Source of the DNA: Sphingobacteriales bacterium
Lineage (GTDB): Bacteria > Bacteroidota > Bacteroidia > Chitinophagales > Chitinophagaceae
Assembly: GCA_016200915.1 (NCBI GenBank)
Contig: JACQDV010000074.1
Span: 1-54,760, forward strand
Direction: 5' to 3'
DNA length: 54,760 nucleotides
The position numbers were made by a program, and so were the translations under genes. Positions 7,353 through 15,747 of this stretch are shown here, piece by piece; the stretch's first letter is position 1, and each line of letters starts with the position of its first letter. The notes under the pieces are model-generated. The model searched no databases. It had not been told where the DNA came from and was given only the letters and a program-made list of their open reading frames with translations.

Positions 7353-7775
7353 ATGTTACAGCCAAAAAGATCAAAGCATAGGAAAGCACAAAAAGGCCGC
7401 ATTCGTGAAGTTGCCAAACGTGGTACTTCACTGTCTTTTGGAACCTTTGGTTTAAAAGCTTTGGAACCAGTGTGGATGACTAACCGCCAGATTGAAGCTG
7501 CCCGCCAGGCTATGACCCGTGCCATGAAGAGAGAAGGTAATGTGTGGATTAGAATTTTCCCTGATAAACCAATTACCCGCAAACCGGCGGAAGTGAGGAT
7601 GGGTAAAGGTAAAGGTAACCCCGAATTTTGGGCTGCTGTAGTAGAACCAGGTCGTATGTTGTTTGAGTGTGACGGTGTTACTGAAGCAACCGCAAAAGAA
7701 GCAATGGCATTAGCAGCACAAAAACTGCCAATTAAAACAAAGTTTGTTGTGCGCCGTGATTACAGTGCAGCATAA
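7353..7775 (+). CDS. rplP: 50S ribosomal protein L16
   Basis: A 140-aa protein. It begins [16 protein letters not shown] and contains [27 protein letters not shown]-type sequence, [25 protein letters not shown] and [15 protein letters not shown], all standard L16 elements near the tRNA-binding cleft. It follows a 153-nt spacer holding a dispersed hairpin element, unusually long inside the S10 cluster. rpmC follows after 29 nt. Confidence 0.97.
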   Translation: MLQPKRSKHRKAQKGRIREVAKRGTSLSFGTFGLKALEPVWMTNRQIEAARQAMTRAMKREGNVWIRIFPDKPITRKPAEVRMGKGKGNPEFWAAVVEPGRMLFECDGVTEATAKEAMALAAQKLPIKTKFVVRRDYSAA

Positions 7776-7804
7776 TTAATTAAGAAAATTCAAAACCATA
7801 TACA

Positions 7805-8014
7805 ATGGCAAAAAGAATTGATTTTGTAAAAAGCATTAAAGACCTGAACGAAGCAGATTTGCAGTCCCGCATTAAAGAGGATGAGTTGAGGTTAAAGAAA
7901 CTGGAGTTTGCTCATGCTATTTCTCCATTAGAGAATCCAATGAGCATCCGTGATATGCGCAAGGATATTGCCCGTTTAAAAACAGAATTGCAAAAAAGAA
8001 AATTAGGTGTATAA
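7805..8014 (+). CDS. rpmC: 50S ribosomal protein L29
   Basis: A 69-aa helical protein. It starts MAKRIDFVKSIKDLNEADL and has the L29 two-helix pattern ending NPMSIRDMRKDIARLKTELQKRK, matching the usual P-x-x-I-R-x-x-R-r-x-I-A-R motif. L29 sits beside L23 at the tunnel exit. It is flanked by rplP and rpsQ as usual. Confidence 0.95.
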   Translation: MAKRIDFVKSIKDLNEADLQSRIKEDELRLKKLEFAHAISPLENPMSIRDMRKDIARLKTELQKRKLGV

Positions 8015-8036
8015 CCTGATATAAATTAATCAGACA

Positions 8037-8294
8037 ATGGCTGAAAGAAATTTAAGAAAAACAAGGATTGGGGTTGTTACCAGTAACAAAATGACAAAGA
8101 CCATTACTGTTTCTGTAGAAAGAAAAGTAAAGCACCCCATCTATGGTAAGTTCCTTAAAAAGACTACCAGGTTTCATGCTCATGATGAAAAGAATGAGTG
8201 TACAATTGGTGATATCGTAAAAATTATGGAAACCCGTCCGCTTAGTAAAACAAAGCGCTGGAGACTGGTGGAAGTAGTTGAGAAAGCGAAGTAG
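8037..8294 (+). CDS. rpsQ: 30S ribosomal protein S17
   Basis: An 85-aa OB-fold protein. [39 protein letters not shown] and [19 protein letters not shown] are the canonical S17 segments. S17 is a primary 16S binder in the 30S body. The 121-nt spacer after it is filled by short-word repeats. Confidence 0.97.
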   Translation: MAERNLRKTRIGVVTSNKMTKTITVSVERKVKHPIYGKFLKKTTRFHAHDEKNECTIGDIVKIMETRPLSKTKRWRLVEVVEKAK

Positions 8295-8296
8295 AA

Positions 8297-8410
8297 AGAA
8301 GCTACGAGCTACGAGCTATTAGCTACGAGCCGTATTTAAGAAACTGATATTAAGTAAATGCTAAAGGTTCGTCCCGATAAATATCGGGATAGCTAATAGC
8401 TCAAAGCTAA
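8297..8410 (+). repeat. AGCTACGAGCT word repeats and hairpin in rpsQ-rplN spacer
   Basis: Right after rpsQ the words GAAGCTACGAGCTACGAGCT and TATTAGCTACGAGC repeat. Close to rplN the complementary words ATAGCTAATAGCTCAAAGCT appear. Between them TCCCGATA-AA-TATCGGGA (8372-8389) makes a short hairpin. A sister spacer with the same words lies before rplX. Confidence 0.8.
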
Positions 8411-8415
8411 ATAAT

Positions 8416-8784
8416 ATGATTCAGCAAGAAAGCAGGTTAAACGTAGCAGATAACAGCGGTGCAAAAGAAGTTTTGTGTATCCGTGTGCTGGGTAACAGCG
8501 GACAGGATTATGCAGGCATTGGCGATAAAATTGTTGTTACTGTTAAAGATGCATTACCAGCTGGCGGTATTAAAAAAGGTACTGTAGCTAAAGCAGTAAT
8601 CGTTCGTACAAAAAAGAAATTACGCCGTAAGGATGGTTCATACATTCGCTTTGATGATAACGCAGTAGTGTTATTGAATGCAGCAGATGAGCCACGTGGT
8701 ACCCGTATTTTCGGGCCAGTTGCCAGGGAATTGCGTGATAAAGGATATATGAAAATTATTTCATTGGCGCCTGAAGTACTTTAA
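8416..8784 (+). CDS. rplN: 50S ribosomal protein L14
   Basis: A 122-aa protein of exact family length. It starts [19 protein letters not shown] and contains [28 protein letters not shown] and [29 protein letters not shown], all diagnostic of L14. It begins the spc section of the cluster and forms a bridge to the 30S subunit. Confidence 0.98.
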   Translation: MIQQESRLNVADNSGAKEVLCIRVLGNSGQDYAGIGDKIVVTVKDALPAGGIKKGTVAKAVIVRTKKKLRRKDGSYIRFDDNAVVLLNAADEPRGTRIFGPVARELRDKGYMKIISLAPEVL

Positions 8785-8787
8785 GAA

Positions 8788-8895
8788 AGCCACGAGCTAC
8801 GAGCTATAAGCTACGAGCTTGTACAGATAAAAAATAAAAGTTTCATTGCTATAGAGCGGGGCTCAAAGCTCACAACTCATAGCTCAAAGCTTAAA
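8788..8895 (+). repeat. AGCTACGAGCT word repeats in rplN-rplX spacer
   Basis: The words CACGAGCTACGAGCTATAAG and CTACGAGCTTG follow rplN; the complementary words GGGCTCAAAGCTCACAAC and TCATAGCTCAAAGCTT precede rplX. The arrangement is the same as in the rpsQ-rplN spacer: one arm after the stop, one arm before the next start. Confidence 0.8.
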
Positions 8896-8900
8896 ACAAA

Positions 8901-9239
8901 ATGAGCAACAGATTCAAACCCAAGTTTAATATTAAGAAAGGCGATTCAGTAGTAGTGATTGCCGGTGATGATAAAGACCTGAAGAAGGCACGTAAAGTGT
9001 TAGAGGTGATCATTGATAAAAGCCGTGTGGTAGTAGAAGGTGTAAACATCATTACCAAGCACACTAAACCATCTGCTCAAAACACCAAAGGTGGTATTGT
9101 AAAGAAGGAAGCGCCAATCCACATCAGCAATGTAATGTTGTATGATGCAAAAAAAGGTGAAGGAACAAAAGTAAGCCGTGACCGTAAAGACGGTAAACTG
9201 GTTCGTGTTTCTAAAAAATCTGGCGAAGCAATTAAATAA
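8901..9239 (+). CDS. rplX: 50S ribosomal protein L24
   Basis: A 112-aa KOW protein. IKKGDSVVVIAGDDKDLKKA is the KOW motif, followed by VVVEGVNIITKHTKP and EAPIHISNVMLYD, typical of L24. L24 is an initiator of 50S assembly. It lies between rplN and rplE as usual. Confidence 0.96.
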   Translation: MSNRFKPKFNIKKGDSVVVIAGDDKDLKKARKVLEVIIDKSRVVVEGVNIITKHTKPSAQNTKGGIVKKEAPIHISNVMLYDAKKGEGTKVSRDRKDGKLVRVSKKSGEAIK

Positions 9240-9274
9240 GCAATCTTTCCTGAAAAGGATAAATTATAAAAACG

Positions 9275-9838
9275 ATGAGTAACACAAAATATACTCCGAG
9301 GTTAGCAGACAAGTACAAAAAAGATGTTGTACCTGCATTAATGAAAAAATTTGGATACAGTTCAGTGATGGAAATTCCCCGCCTGGAGAAAATCTGTTTG
9401 AACCGTGGTGTTAACGGCGCTGTTAACGATAAAAAGTTAATTGACATTGCTGTTGATGAATTATCAAACATCACCGGTCAGAAGGCTGTATCAACTTTGT
9501 CTAAGAAAGACATCTCAAACTTTAAATTGCGTAAGGCAATGCCTATTGGCGCAAGAGTTACTTTACGTGGTGTAAAGATGTATGAATTCTTAGACCGTTT
9601 AATTGCTACTGCACTGCCCCGTGTACGTGACTTTAAAGGTGTAAATGAAAAATCATTTGATGGCCGTGGTAACTATACCATGGGTATTACTGAGCAAATC
9701 ATCTTCCCTGAAATTGATATCGACAAAGTGAATAAAATTACCGGCATGGATATCACTTTCGTTACCACAGCTCAAACAAATGAAGAAGCGTTTGAACTGC
9801 TGAAAGAACTGGGAATGCCTTTCCGTAAAAAAGACTAA
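9275..9838 (+). CDS. rplE: 50S ribosomal protein L5
   Basis: A 187-aa protein. [20 protein letters not shown], then [27 protein letters not shown] and the C-terminal [23 protein letters not shown] are canonical. L5 binds 5S rRNA and contacts P-site tRNA. Length is normal (about 180 aa). Confidence 0.97.
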   Translation: MSNTKYTPRLADKYKKDVVPALMKKFGYSSVMEIPRLEKICLNRGVNGAVNDKKLIDIAVDELSNITGQKAVSTLSKKDISNFKLRKAMPIGARVTLRGVKMYEFLDRLIATALPRVRDFKGVNEKSFDGRGNYTMGITEQIIFPEIDIDKVNKITGMDITFVTTAQTNEEAFELLKELGMPFRKKD

Positions 9839-9895
9839 TTAATTATTTAGAAATTTTTTGATAAGAAAAGTTTCCAATCAAATTAAAATAAAAAC

Positions 9896-10165
9896 ATGGC
9901 AAAAGAATCAATAAAAGCCAGACAAAAGAAAAGAGAAAGAATGGTTGCACAGTACGCTGAAAAACGTGCTGCATTAAAAGCTGCCGGTGAATGGCAGGCA
10001 TTAGATGCATTACCAAAAAATTCTTCCTCAGTAAGATTAAAGAACCGCTGCCAGTTAACTGGTCGCCCAAAAGGTTACATGCGTTTCTTTGGTGTAAGCC
10101 GTGTAATGTTTAGAGAAATGGCTTTAAACGGAAAAATTCCGGGAGTTAAAAAAGCAAGCTGGTAA
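9896..10165 (+). CDS. rpsN: 30S ribosomal protein S14 (zinc-free form)
   Basis: An 89-aa S14 of the longer type. It starts [20 protein letters not shown] and ends [20 protein letters not shown] then [18 protein letters not shown]. The zinc-ribbon CxxC pairs of the short zinc form are absent; only one Cys is seen in the RCQLTGR segment. It sits in the spc order between rplE and rpsH. Confidence 0.97.
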   Translation: MAKESIKARQKKRERMVAQYAEKRAALKAAGEWQALDALPKNSSSVRLKNRCQLTGRPKGYMRFFGVSRVMFREMALNGKIPGVKKASW

Positions 10166-10167
10166 TA

Positions 10168-10204
10168 ACTGGTTGCTGGTTACCGGTTGCTTGTTGACTG
10201 GTAA
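10168..10204 (+). repeat. GGTTGCTGGTT word repeat in rpsN-rpsH spacer
   Basis: ACTGGTTGCTGGTTACCGG and TTGCTTGTTGACTGGT repeat the words CTGGT and GGTTGC. The reverse-complement words (AACCAGCAACCAGTT) appear at 46448-46462 after the ferredoxin gene. It belongs to the same class of word-like intergenic repeats as the other spacers. Confidence 0.6.
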
Positions 10205-10241
10205 TGAAAACAAAATTTTGAACTGAATAATTTGAAATAAT

Positions 10242-10640
10242 ATGGTAACGGATGCAATAGCAGATTTCCTTACAAGAGTTCGTAACGCACAAATGGCGGG
10301 TCACCGTATTGTGGAGATACCTGCTTCAAACCTGAAAAAGCGTTTAACTGAAATCTTATACGACCAGGGATATATCCTGAAGTATAAGTTTGAAGATGAC
10401 AGCAAACAAGGCGTTATTAAAATTGCGTTGAAGTATGATCCTCAAACAAAGGAACCAGCTATCAAACAATTAGAAAGAATCAGCCGTCCTGGTTTGCGTC
10501 AGTATGCAAAACCTGAGGAATTCAAACGTGTAAAGAACGGTTTGGGTGTTGCTATCATCAGCACATCAAAAGGTGTGATGACTGATAAGCAGGCTAAATC
10601 TCAAAACGTAGGTGGCGAGGTTCTTTGCTATATCTACTAA
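10242..10640 (+). CDS. rpsH: 30S ribosomal protein S8
   Basis: A 132-aa protein. VTDAIADFLTRVRNAQMAGH, KYDPQTKEPAIKQLERISRP and GLGVAIISTSKGVMTDKQA are S8 hallmarks. In E. coli S8 represses the spc operon by binding its mRNA near rplE; no matching site was recognised here. The following 127-nt spacer holds the words CTGCAAGCTGTTAGCTGCAG and AAGCTGAACTATACTAAGCT. Confidence 0.97.
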   Translation: MVTDAIADFLTRVRNAQMAGHRIVEIPASNLKKRLTEILYDQGYILKYKFEDDSKQGVIKIALKYDPQTKEPAIKQLERISRPGLRQYAKPEEFKRVKNGLGVAIISTSKGVMTDKQAKSQNVGGEVLCYIY

Positions 10641-10767
10641 TCGCTGCAAGCTGTTAGCTGCAGGCTTTAAGCAGAAAAGAAACGTTGATGATACATTAAG
10701 CTGAACTATACTAAGCTGACCGGTTATCAACCACAAACAATAAACAACAAACTACAAACAAGAAATT

Positions 10768-11322
10768 ATGAGTCGTATAGGTAAACAACCAGTAGTAATT
10801 CCCCAGGGAGTAACTGTAGCAGTTGGAAAAGATAACAGCATCACAGTAAAAGGGCCCAAAGGTGAATTGAAAGAAGCGATTGACAGGGACATTACTGTTG
10901 AAGTAAAAGATGGACAGGTAAATTTTGTTCGTCCTACAGACCAGATTCGTCACCGTGCCATGCATGGTTTATACCGTGCCTTAGTTGCAAACATGGTAAA
11001 AGGTGTTACAGATGGTTATACAAAAAACCTTGAATTAGTAGGTGTGGGTTTTAAAGCATCTAACCAGGGTAACTTATTGGATTTATCAATTGGTTATTCT
11101 CATAACATCATTGTTGAGATTCCTAAAGAATTAAAGGTATCTACTGCCCAGGAAAAAGGTCAGAACCCTACTATCAAATTAGAAGGTATCGACAAACAAT
11201 TACTTGGACAGGTGGCAGCAAAACTCCGCAGCTTACGTAAGCCTGAGCCATACAAAGGAAAGGGTATTAAGTATGCAGGTGAAGTATTAAGACGTAAAGC
11301 TGGTAAAGCTGCTGGTAAATAA
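10768..11322 (+). CDS. rplF: 50S ribosomal protein L6
   Basis: A 184-aa protein with two L6 repeats. [19 protein letters not shown] and [11 protein letters not shown] mark the first; the second ends [32 protein letters not shown]-like ([19 protein letters not shown]), the family signature. L6 sits near the sarcin-ricin loop where elongation factors dock. Confidence 0.98.
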   Translation: MSRIGKQPVVIPQGVTVAVGKDNSITVKGPKGELKEAIDRDITVEVKDGQVNFVRPTDQIRHRAMHGLYRALVANMVKGVTDGYTKNLELVGVGFKASNQGNLLDLSIGYSHNIIVEIPKELKVSTAQEKGQNPTIKLEGIDKQLLGQVAAKLRSLRKPEPYKGKGIKYAGEVLRRKAGKAAGK

Positions 11323-11372
11323 TAAATTTTAAAAATTTTCCCGGCAGTATCGGGAAACAAAATAAAATAGCA

Positions 11373-11726
11373 ATGGCTACTAAATTAGAAAGAAGACAAA
11401 ATATCCGCTACGGTATTCGCAAGAAAGTATCGGGTACTTCACAAAAACCACGTTTGTCTGTTTTCAGAAGCAATGCAGAAATCTATGTTCAATTGATTGA
11501 TGATGTTACTGGGTTAACATTAGCTGCTGCTTCTTCAAAGGACAAAGATATTGCTGCACAAAAAGGTACCAAGCTTGAAAAAAGCAAATTAGTAGGTGAA
11601 GCAATTGCCCGTAAAGCAAAAGCATTGGGTTTGGAAGCTGTAGTATTTGACCGTGGAGGTAACTTATACCATGGCCGTGTTAAGAATGTAGCGGAAGGTG
11701 CAAGAGAAGGTGGCTTAGTATTTTAA
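11373..11726 (+). CDS. rplR: 50S ribosomal protein L18
   Basis: A 117-aa protein. [38 protein letters not shown] and [20 protein letters not shown] are canonical. L18 binds 5S rRNA together with L5. The 87-nt spacer after it has inverted CAATT/AATTG words and the ATTTTCAA repeat before rpsE. Confidence 0.97.
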   Translation: MATKLERRQNIRYGIRKKVSGTSQKPRLSVFRSNAEIYVQLIDDVTGLTLAAASSKDKDIAAQKGTKLEKSKLVGEAIARKAKALGLEAVVFDRGGNLYHGRVKNVAEGAREGGLVF

Positions 11727-11734
11727 AATTTCTT

Positions 11735-11810
11735 AATTCCGCAATGGCTCAATTGCGTAATTGAAAAAATATAATTGAGAAATTGAGCAATTTTCAAATT
11801 TTCAAATTAC
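11735..11810 (+). repeat. Complementary word repeats in rplR-rpsE spacer
   Basis: GCTCAATTGCGTAATTG after rplR is partly complementary to ATAATTGAGAAATTGAGCAA before rpsE. The right arm runs into TTTTCAAATTTTCAAATTAC, the tandem word also seen before rplW. It follows the pattern of one arm after the stop and one before the next start. Confidence 0.65.
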
Positions 11811-11813
11811 AAA

Positions 11814-12332
11814 ATGGCAAACGTAAATTTAAAAAGAGTTAAAGCCGGAGATCTGGAGCTAAAAGAAAAAGTGGTGGCTATTAACCGTGTTGTAAAAACA
11901 ACCAAAGGTGGTCGTGCATTTAGTTTCTCTGCTTTAGTAGTAGTAGGTAATTCAAATGGTGTGGTTGGTCATGGTTTAGGTAAAGCAAAAGAAGTACAGG
12001 AAGCGATTACTAAAGGAATTGAAGATGCTAAGAAGAACCTGATTAAAGTTCCTGTTATGCATGGCACTATTCCTCACGACCAACTGGCTAAAGAAGGTGC
12101 TGCTAAAGTATTGATTAAACCTGCTGCTCATGGTACTGGTGTAATTGCCGGTGGTAGCATGCGTGCCGTATTGGAAAGCGCTGGTGTTACTGACGTATTA
12201 GCTAAATCTCTTGGTTCAGCTAATCCTCACAACGTGGTGAAAGCAACTTTCAAAGCATTAGCATTATTGCGTGAACCAATCGCTGTATCCCGTCAGCGTA
12301 ACTTAGGATTAAAGAAAGTATTTAACGGATAA
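11814..12332 (+). CDS. rpsE: 30S ribosomal protein S5
   Basis: A 172-aa protein. [40 protein letters not shown] and [17 protein letters not shown] are the S5 signature parts, and the C-terminal [20 protein letters not shown] is normal. S5 lines the mRNA entry and takes part in decoding fidelity. Length is normal. Confidence 0.98.
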   Translation: MANVNLKRVKAGDLELKEKVVAINRVVKTTKGGRAFSFSALVVVGNSNGVVGHGLGKAKEVQEAITKGIEDAKKNLIKVPVMHGTIPHDQLAKEGAAKVLIKPAAHGTGVIAGGSMRAVLESAGVTDVLAKSLGSANPHNVVKATFKALALLREPIAVSRQRNLGLKKVFNG

Positions 12333-12337
12333 TAAAG

Positions 12338-12402
12338 ATTTCAAAATTTCAGGTTTTAATATTTTAAAATCTTCAAATCAGAAATTTTCAAATTTTGCAA
12401 TC
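12338..12402 (+). repeat. 22-bp exact repeat (copy 2) and complementary arm in rpsE-rpmD spacer
   Basis: The 22 bp at 12338-12359 are identical to 5955-5976. Downstream, CAGAAATTTTCAAATTTT pairs imperfectly with the GATTTCAAAATTTC start of the spacer. The identity over this length in two spacers of one operon suggests copying rather than chance. Confidence 0.8.
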
Positions 12403-12410
12403 ATTCAGAT

Positions 12411-12593
12411 ATGAAAAAGATTAAGATAACTCAGGTTAAAAGTGCAATTGACAGACCAGAACGTCAAAAGCTTACTTTAAAAGCATTAGGATTAAATAAA
12501 ATGAATGCTTCTAAAGAAGTGGAAGCTACACCACAAGTGCTGGGTATGATTCAAAAAGTGAATCACCTGCTGAAAGTGGAGGCAATTAGCTAA
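12411..12593 (+). CDS. rpmD: 50S ribosomal protein L30
   Basis: A 60-aa protein, the usual bacterial L30 length. MKKIKITQVKSAIDRPERQK, the helix LTLKALGLNKMN and the final VLGMIQKVNHLLKVE match the family. It lies between rpsE and rplO as expected. The spacer downstream (12594-12702) carries GCTAATTAGCCAATATGATA and partly complementary words ATTGGCATATTAGCACATCA. Confidence 0.96.
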   Translation: MKKIKITQVKSAIDRPERQKLTLKALGLNKMNASKEVEATPQVLGMIQKVNHLLKVEAIS

Positions 12594-12660
12594 TTAGCCA
12601 ATATGATAATATGCTAATGTATTTAAATTGGCATATTAGCACATCATCACATTATCACAT
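12588..12660 (+). repeat. GCTAATTAGCCAAT word repeats in rpmD-rplO spacer
   Basis: The words GCTAATTAGCCAATATGA and ATATGCTAATG at the left are partly complementary to AATTGGCATATTAGCACATC at the right. They overlap the end of rpmD (the word begins inside its last codons) and resemble the rplB-rpsS spacer. A short hairpin GGGGA-gatT-CCCC follows near 12670. Confidence 0.65.
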
Positions 12661-12702
12661 TTAAAGCGAGGGGAGATTCCCCGTTAAGTAAAAATCAAAC
12701 AA

Positions 12703-13152
12703 ATGAAACTACACAATCTTAAACCTGCTAAAGGTTCTACTCAAAGAGAAAAGCGTCTCGGACGTGGTGAAGCATCTGGTAAAGGTGGTACATCTACAAA
12801 AGGTAATAAGGGCGGACAAAGCCGTGCCGGTCACAAAAATAAAAGAGCACACGAAGGTGGACAGATGCCTATTCAGCGTCGTATCCCTAAACGTGGCTTC
12901 AAAAATATCAGCCGTGTTGATTACAAAGTATTCAACTTAGGTCAGATTGAACAATTGGTTGCCAAATATAATTTAAGCGAATTCACTATGGAAGCGCTTT
13001 ATGTTAACGGACTGGCAGGCAGGACCGATTTAGTGAAAATATTAGGAAGCGGTGAGCTGAAAACAAAACTGAACTTTAAAGTAAGCGCAGTAAGTGAAAA
13101 AGCGAAAGCAGCCATTGAAGCAGCCGGCGGTACAGTTGAAATTCTAAAGTAA
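12703..13152 (+). CDS. rplO: 50S ribosomal protein L15
   Basis: A 149-aa protein. MKLHNLKPAKGSTQREKRLG, then RGEASGKGGTSTKGNKGGQSR and GGQMPIQRRIPKRGFKN form the standard glycine/basic N-terminal half; the C-terminal half has KILGSGELKTKLNFKV. L15 is a late assembly protein of the 50S. secY follows after 77 nt. Confidence 0.97.
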   Translation: MKLHNLKPAKGSTQREKRLGRGEASGKGGTSTKGNKGGQSRAGHKNKRAHEGGQMPIQRRIPKRGFKNISRVDYKVFNLGQIEQLVAKYNLSEFTMEALYVNGLAGRTDLVKILGSGELKTKLNFKVSAVSEKAKAAIEAAGGTVEILK

Positions 13153-13229
13153 TTCAGTAACTTGCACTGACGCATTTTAAAATGCGTCTTTTTGTTTAAA
13201 GCAGGATTCAAAAAACAACAAGCAAATCC

Positions 13230-14564
13230 GTGAAGAAGCTAATTCAAACTTTAAAAAATATCTGGAGCATTGAAGAATTAAGAGGTAAAATCTTAACTAC
13301 TTTATTACTCCTTTTAATTTACCGTGTTGGTACACACATTGTATTACCCGGTATAGATGCAACAAAACTGAGCCAGTTAAGCAAGAATACTTCTGGCGGT
13401 ATCTTAAGCATTTTTGACTCATTTGCGGGTGGTGCATTTTCCAGTGCATCCATACTTGCATTAGGAATCATGCCATATATTTCTGCTTCTATCTTTATGC
13501 AGTTGATGACTATTTTAGTTCCACAAATGCAGAAGATTCAAAAAGAAGGTGAGACAGGAAGAAAAAAGATAAACCAGTGGACAAGATACCTTACAGCAAT
13601 AGTAACTGCATTCCAGGCTGGTGCTTATGTAACGTATATTCATAACATAGCCGGTGAAGCTATCATCCCTTCTTATGCAAGTTATTTCTGGTTATCAACT
13701 GTAATTATCTTAACCGCAGGTACTTTATTTGTAATGTGGTTAGGTGAAAAGATAACTGATAAAGGTTTAGGTAATGGCACTTCTATCATTATTATGATTG
13801 GTATCCTTGCCCGTTTACCTCAATCCTTAGTACAGGAATTTACCGCCAAACAAACACAAGGTGGTGGGGGTTTATTGATTTTTCTTATTGAGATTGCTGT
13901 TTTGATTGCCATCATTATGGGATTGATTGTATTGGTTCAGGGTGTTCGTAAGATCGCTGTTAACTATGCCAAGCAAATTGTAGGTAATAAACAATTTGGC
14001 GGTGCAAGACAGTTTCTTCCTATTAAAGTGAATAGTGCCGGTGTAATGCCTATCATCTTTGCACAGGCCATCATGTTTTTACCAACATTATTATCAGGTT
14101 TTGAAACTACACAGGGTATTGCCAAGATATTCAACGATCATGGTAATATGTGGTATATGATCATTTACTCTGTATTGGTTATTGCATTTACATTCCTTTA
14201 TACAGCTTTGATCTTTAATCCTAAACAAATAGCAGATGACATGAAGCGTAACAATGGCTTTATACCAGGTGTAAAACCGGGCGAACCAACTGCTTCATAC
14301 ATTGGAACTATTATGGATCGTGTTACTTTACCGGGTGCTATTTTCCTGGCTTTAGTTGGTATTTTACCAGGTATTGCCCGTAACCTGCATGTTCAGCAAT
14401 CATTCTCTACTTTCTTTGGTGGAACTTCCCTGCTGATTATGGTGGGTGTTATATTAGATACTTTACAGCAAATAGAAACACAATTATTAATGCGCCAGTA
14501 TGATGGTTTGATGAAGAGCGGAAGAATACAGGGAAGACAAACCACCACCACTGCTGCTTACTAA
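13230..14564 (+). CDS. secY: Sec translocase subunit SecY
   Basis: A 444-aa inner-membrane protein with ten hydrophobic segments. The start is GTG at 13230 (MKKLIQTLKNIWSIEELRGK), followed by TLLLLLIYRVGTHIVLPGID. The plug and TM2 region SGGILSIFDSFAGGAFSSAS, then ALGIMPYISASI, and the late cytoplasmic loop with FNPKQIADDMKRNNGFIPG are typical. SecY is the protein-conducting channel. A strong terminator lies 28 nt after its stop, before map. Confidence 0.97.
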   Translation: MKKLIQTLKNIWSIEELRGKILTTLLLLLIYRVGTHIVLPGIDATKLSQLSKNTSGGILSIFDSFAGGAFSSASILALGIMPYISASIFMQLMTILVPQMQKIQKEGETGRKKINQWTRYLTAIVTAFQAGAYVTYIHNIAGEAIIPSYASYFWLSTVIILTAGTLFVMWLGEKITDKGLGNGTSIIIMIGILARLPQSLVQEFTAKQTQGGGGLLIFLIEIAVLIAIIMGLIVLVQGVRKIAVNYAKQIVGNKQFGGARQFLPIKVNSAGVMPIIFAQAIMFLPTLLSGFETTQGIAKIFNDHGNMWYMIIYSVLVIAFTFLYTALIFNPKQIADDMKRNNGFIPGVKPGEPTASYIGTIMDRVTLPGAIFLALVGILPGIARNLHVQQSFSTFFGGTSLLIMVGVILDTLQQIETQLLMRQYDGLMKSGRIQGRQTTTTAAY

Positions 14565-14591
14565 TTCAATTGTATTAAATAAGTTTGATTT

Positions 14592-14619
14592 AACCCTGGT
14601 GGCCCTCCATCAGGGTTTT
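14592..14619 (+). terminator. Terminator between secY and map
   Basis: AACCCTGGTGG (14592-14602) pairs with CCATCAGGGTT (14607-14617) around CCCT with one G-U pair, followed by TTTT. It should stop or attenuate transcription leaving secY, so map may be partly separate or read by read-through. Confidence 0.75.
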
Positions 14620-14638
14620 GCAATAAATAGAATTAAGA

Positions 14639-15442
14639 ATGATGTACCATAAAACAGAAGCAGAAATTGCCCTGATGCGGGAAAGTGCTTTACTGGTAGG
14701 CAAAACGATTGCTGCGGTTGCAAAAGAAATTAAGCCCGGAGTAACAACCCGTCAGTTAGATACGATAGCTGATAAGTTTATTATTGATAATGGTGCGGTT
14801 CCTTCATTTAAAAATTATAAAGGATATCCATTTGCTACCTGTATTTCTGTAAACGATGCAGTAGTGCATGGATTTCCCAATGATGTTCCTTTAAAGGATG
14901 GAGATATTATAAGTGTGGATGTAGGAGTGTTTAAAAATGGTTTTCACGGCGATAGTGCTTATACATTTGCCGTTGGTAATACGGCACCCGAAGTAATGGC
15001 ATTGCTTAAAGCAACTAAAGAATCGTTGTATAAAGGAATAGAAAAAGCTACGGCAGGAAACAGGGTAGGAGATATTGCGTTTGCCATACAGGATCATACG
15101 GAAAAACAAAAAGGATATGGTGTGGTAAGGGAATTAGTGGGACATGGATTAGGCCGCAAACTGCATGAAGATCCCCAGGTTCCTAATTTTGGAAAGAGAG
15201 GGACAGGCGCAAAATTAAAAGAGGGTTTAACCATTGCCATAGAACCCATGATTAATTTGGGAGTGAAAGATGTTACTTATGATGATGATGGCTGGACGGT
15301 ACGTACAAAGGATCGAAAACCTTCGGCGCATTATGAACATAATGTTTGCATAAGAAAAAATAAGGCAGAAATTTTATCTTCATTTGAGGAAATTGAAAAA
15401 GCAGAAAAAGAAAATACTGATTTAAACAGTTCCTATTATTAA
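14639..15442 (+). CDS. map: Type I methionine aminopeptidase
   Basis: A 267-aa cytosolic metalloprotease that removes initiator Met. The metal ligands are visible in order: Asp in ISVDVGVFKNG, Asp in FHGDSAYTF, His in VGHGLGRKLHEDP, Glu in AIEPMINLG and Glu in HYEHNVCI-type context near the C-terminus (here SAHYEHNVCIRK). Two adjacent ATGs are possible. It is the last gene of the cluster here; infA and rpmJ, which usually follow, are missing. Confidence 0.95.
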   Translation: MMYHKTEAEIALMRESALLVGKTIAAVAKEIKPGVTTRQLDTIADKFIIDNGAVPSFKNYKGYPFATCISVNDAVVHGFPNDVPLKDGDIISVDVGVFKNGFHGDSAYTFAVGNTAPEVMALLKATKESLYKGIEKATAGNRVGDIAFAIQDHTEKQKGYGVVRELVGHGLGRKLHEDPQVPNFGKRGTGAKLKEGLTIAIEPMINLGVKDVTYDDDGWTVRTKDRKPSAHYEHNVCIRKNKAEILSSFEEIEKAEKENTDLNSSYY

Positions 15443-15700
15443 TGAAGGATGCCTGCTCAATAAATTATTTTCCTGGCAGGTACACCTTATAATTTCATTG
15501 CCTTACTTCTTTATTTAATTGCTGAAATTTTATTGCCGCAGTTAGAAATATTTATAGTGGAGTTCAAATGAATATTCACTCTTCGCATCATATCCCGGCG
15601 GCAATTTGATTAAGCGGTCAGTTGGATTATTGATGATTGGAGGATTATTATCAGCCGGGTTTTTTAAATGTCTTCCTTTTGGCCTTACTTTGACAGGGCT
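15443..15700. other. Gene-free spacer after map
   Basis: About 260 nt without a credible gene in either strand. It contains no strong hairpin-plus-T terminator; only CCTGC/GCAGG arms near 15451-15480 suggest weak structure. Its right end leads into the promoter of the flavoprotein gene. Confidence 0.5.
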
Positions 15701-15708
15701 TATATTTG
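15679..15708 (+). promoter_or_regulatory. Promoter of the UGM-like flavoprotein gene
   Basis: TTG at 15679-15681 and TATATTTG at 15701-15708 are 19 bp apart, matching the Bacteroidota consensus. The start codon at 15748 follows a GGGGAG stretch. An upstream in-frame TTG at 15706 lies in the -7 box and is not used. Confidence 0.65.
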
Positions 15709-15747
15709 CCGTCATTTGTTTTTAATATATCAATACCCGGGGAGTTA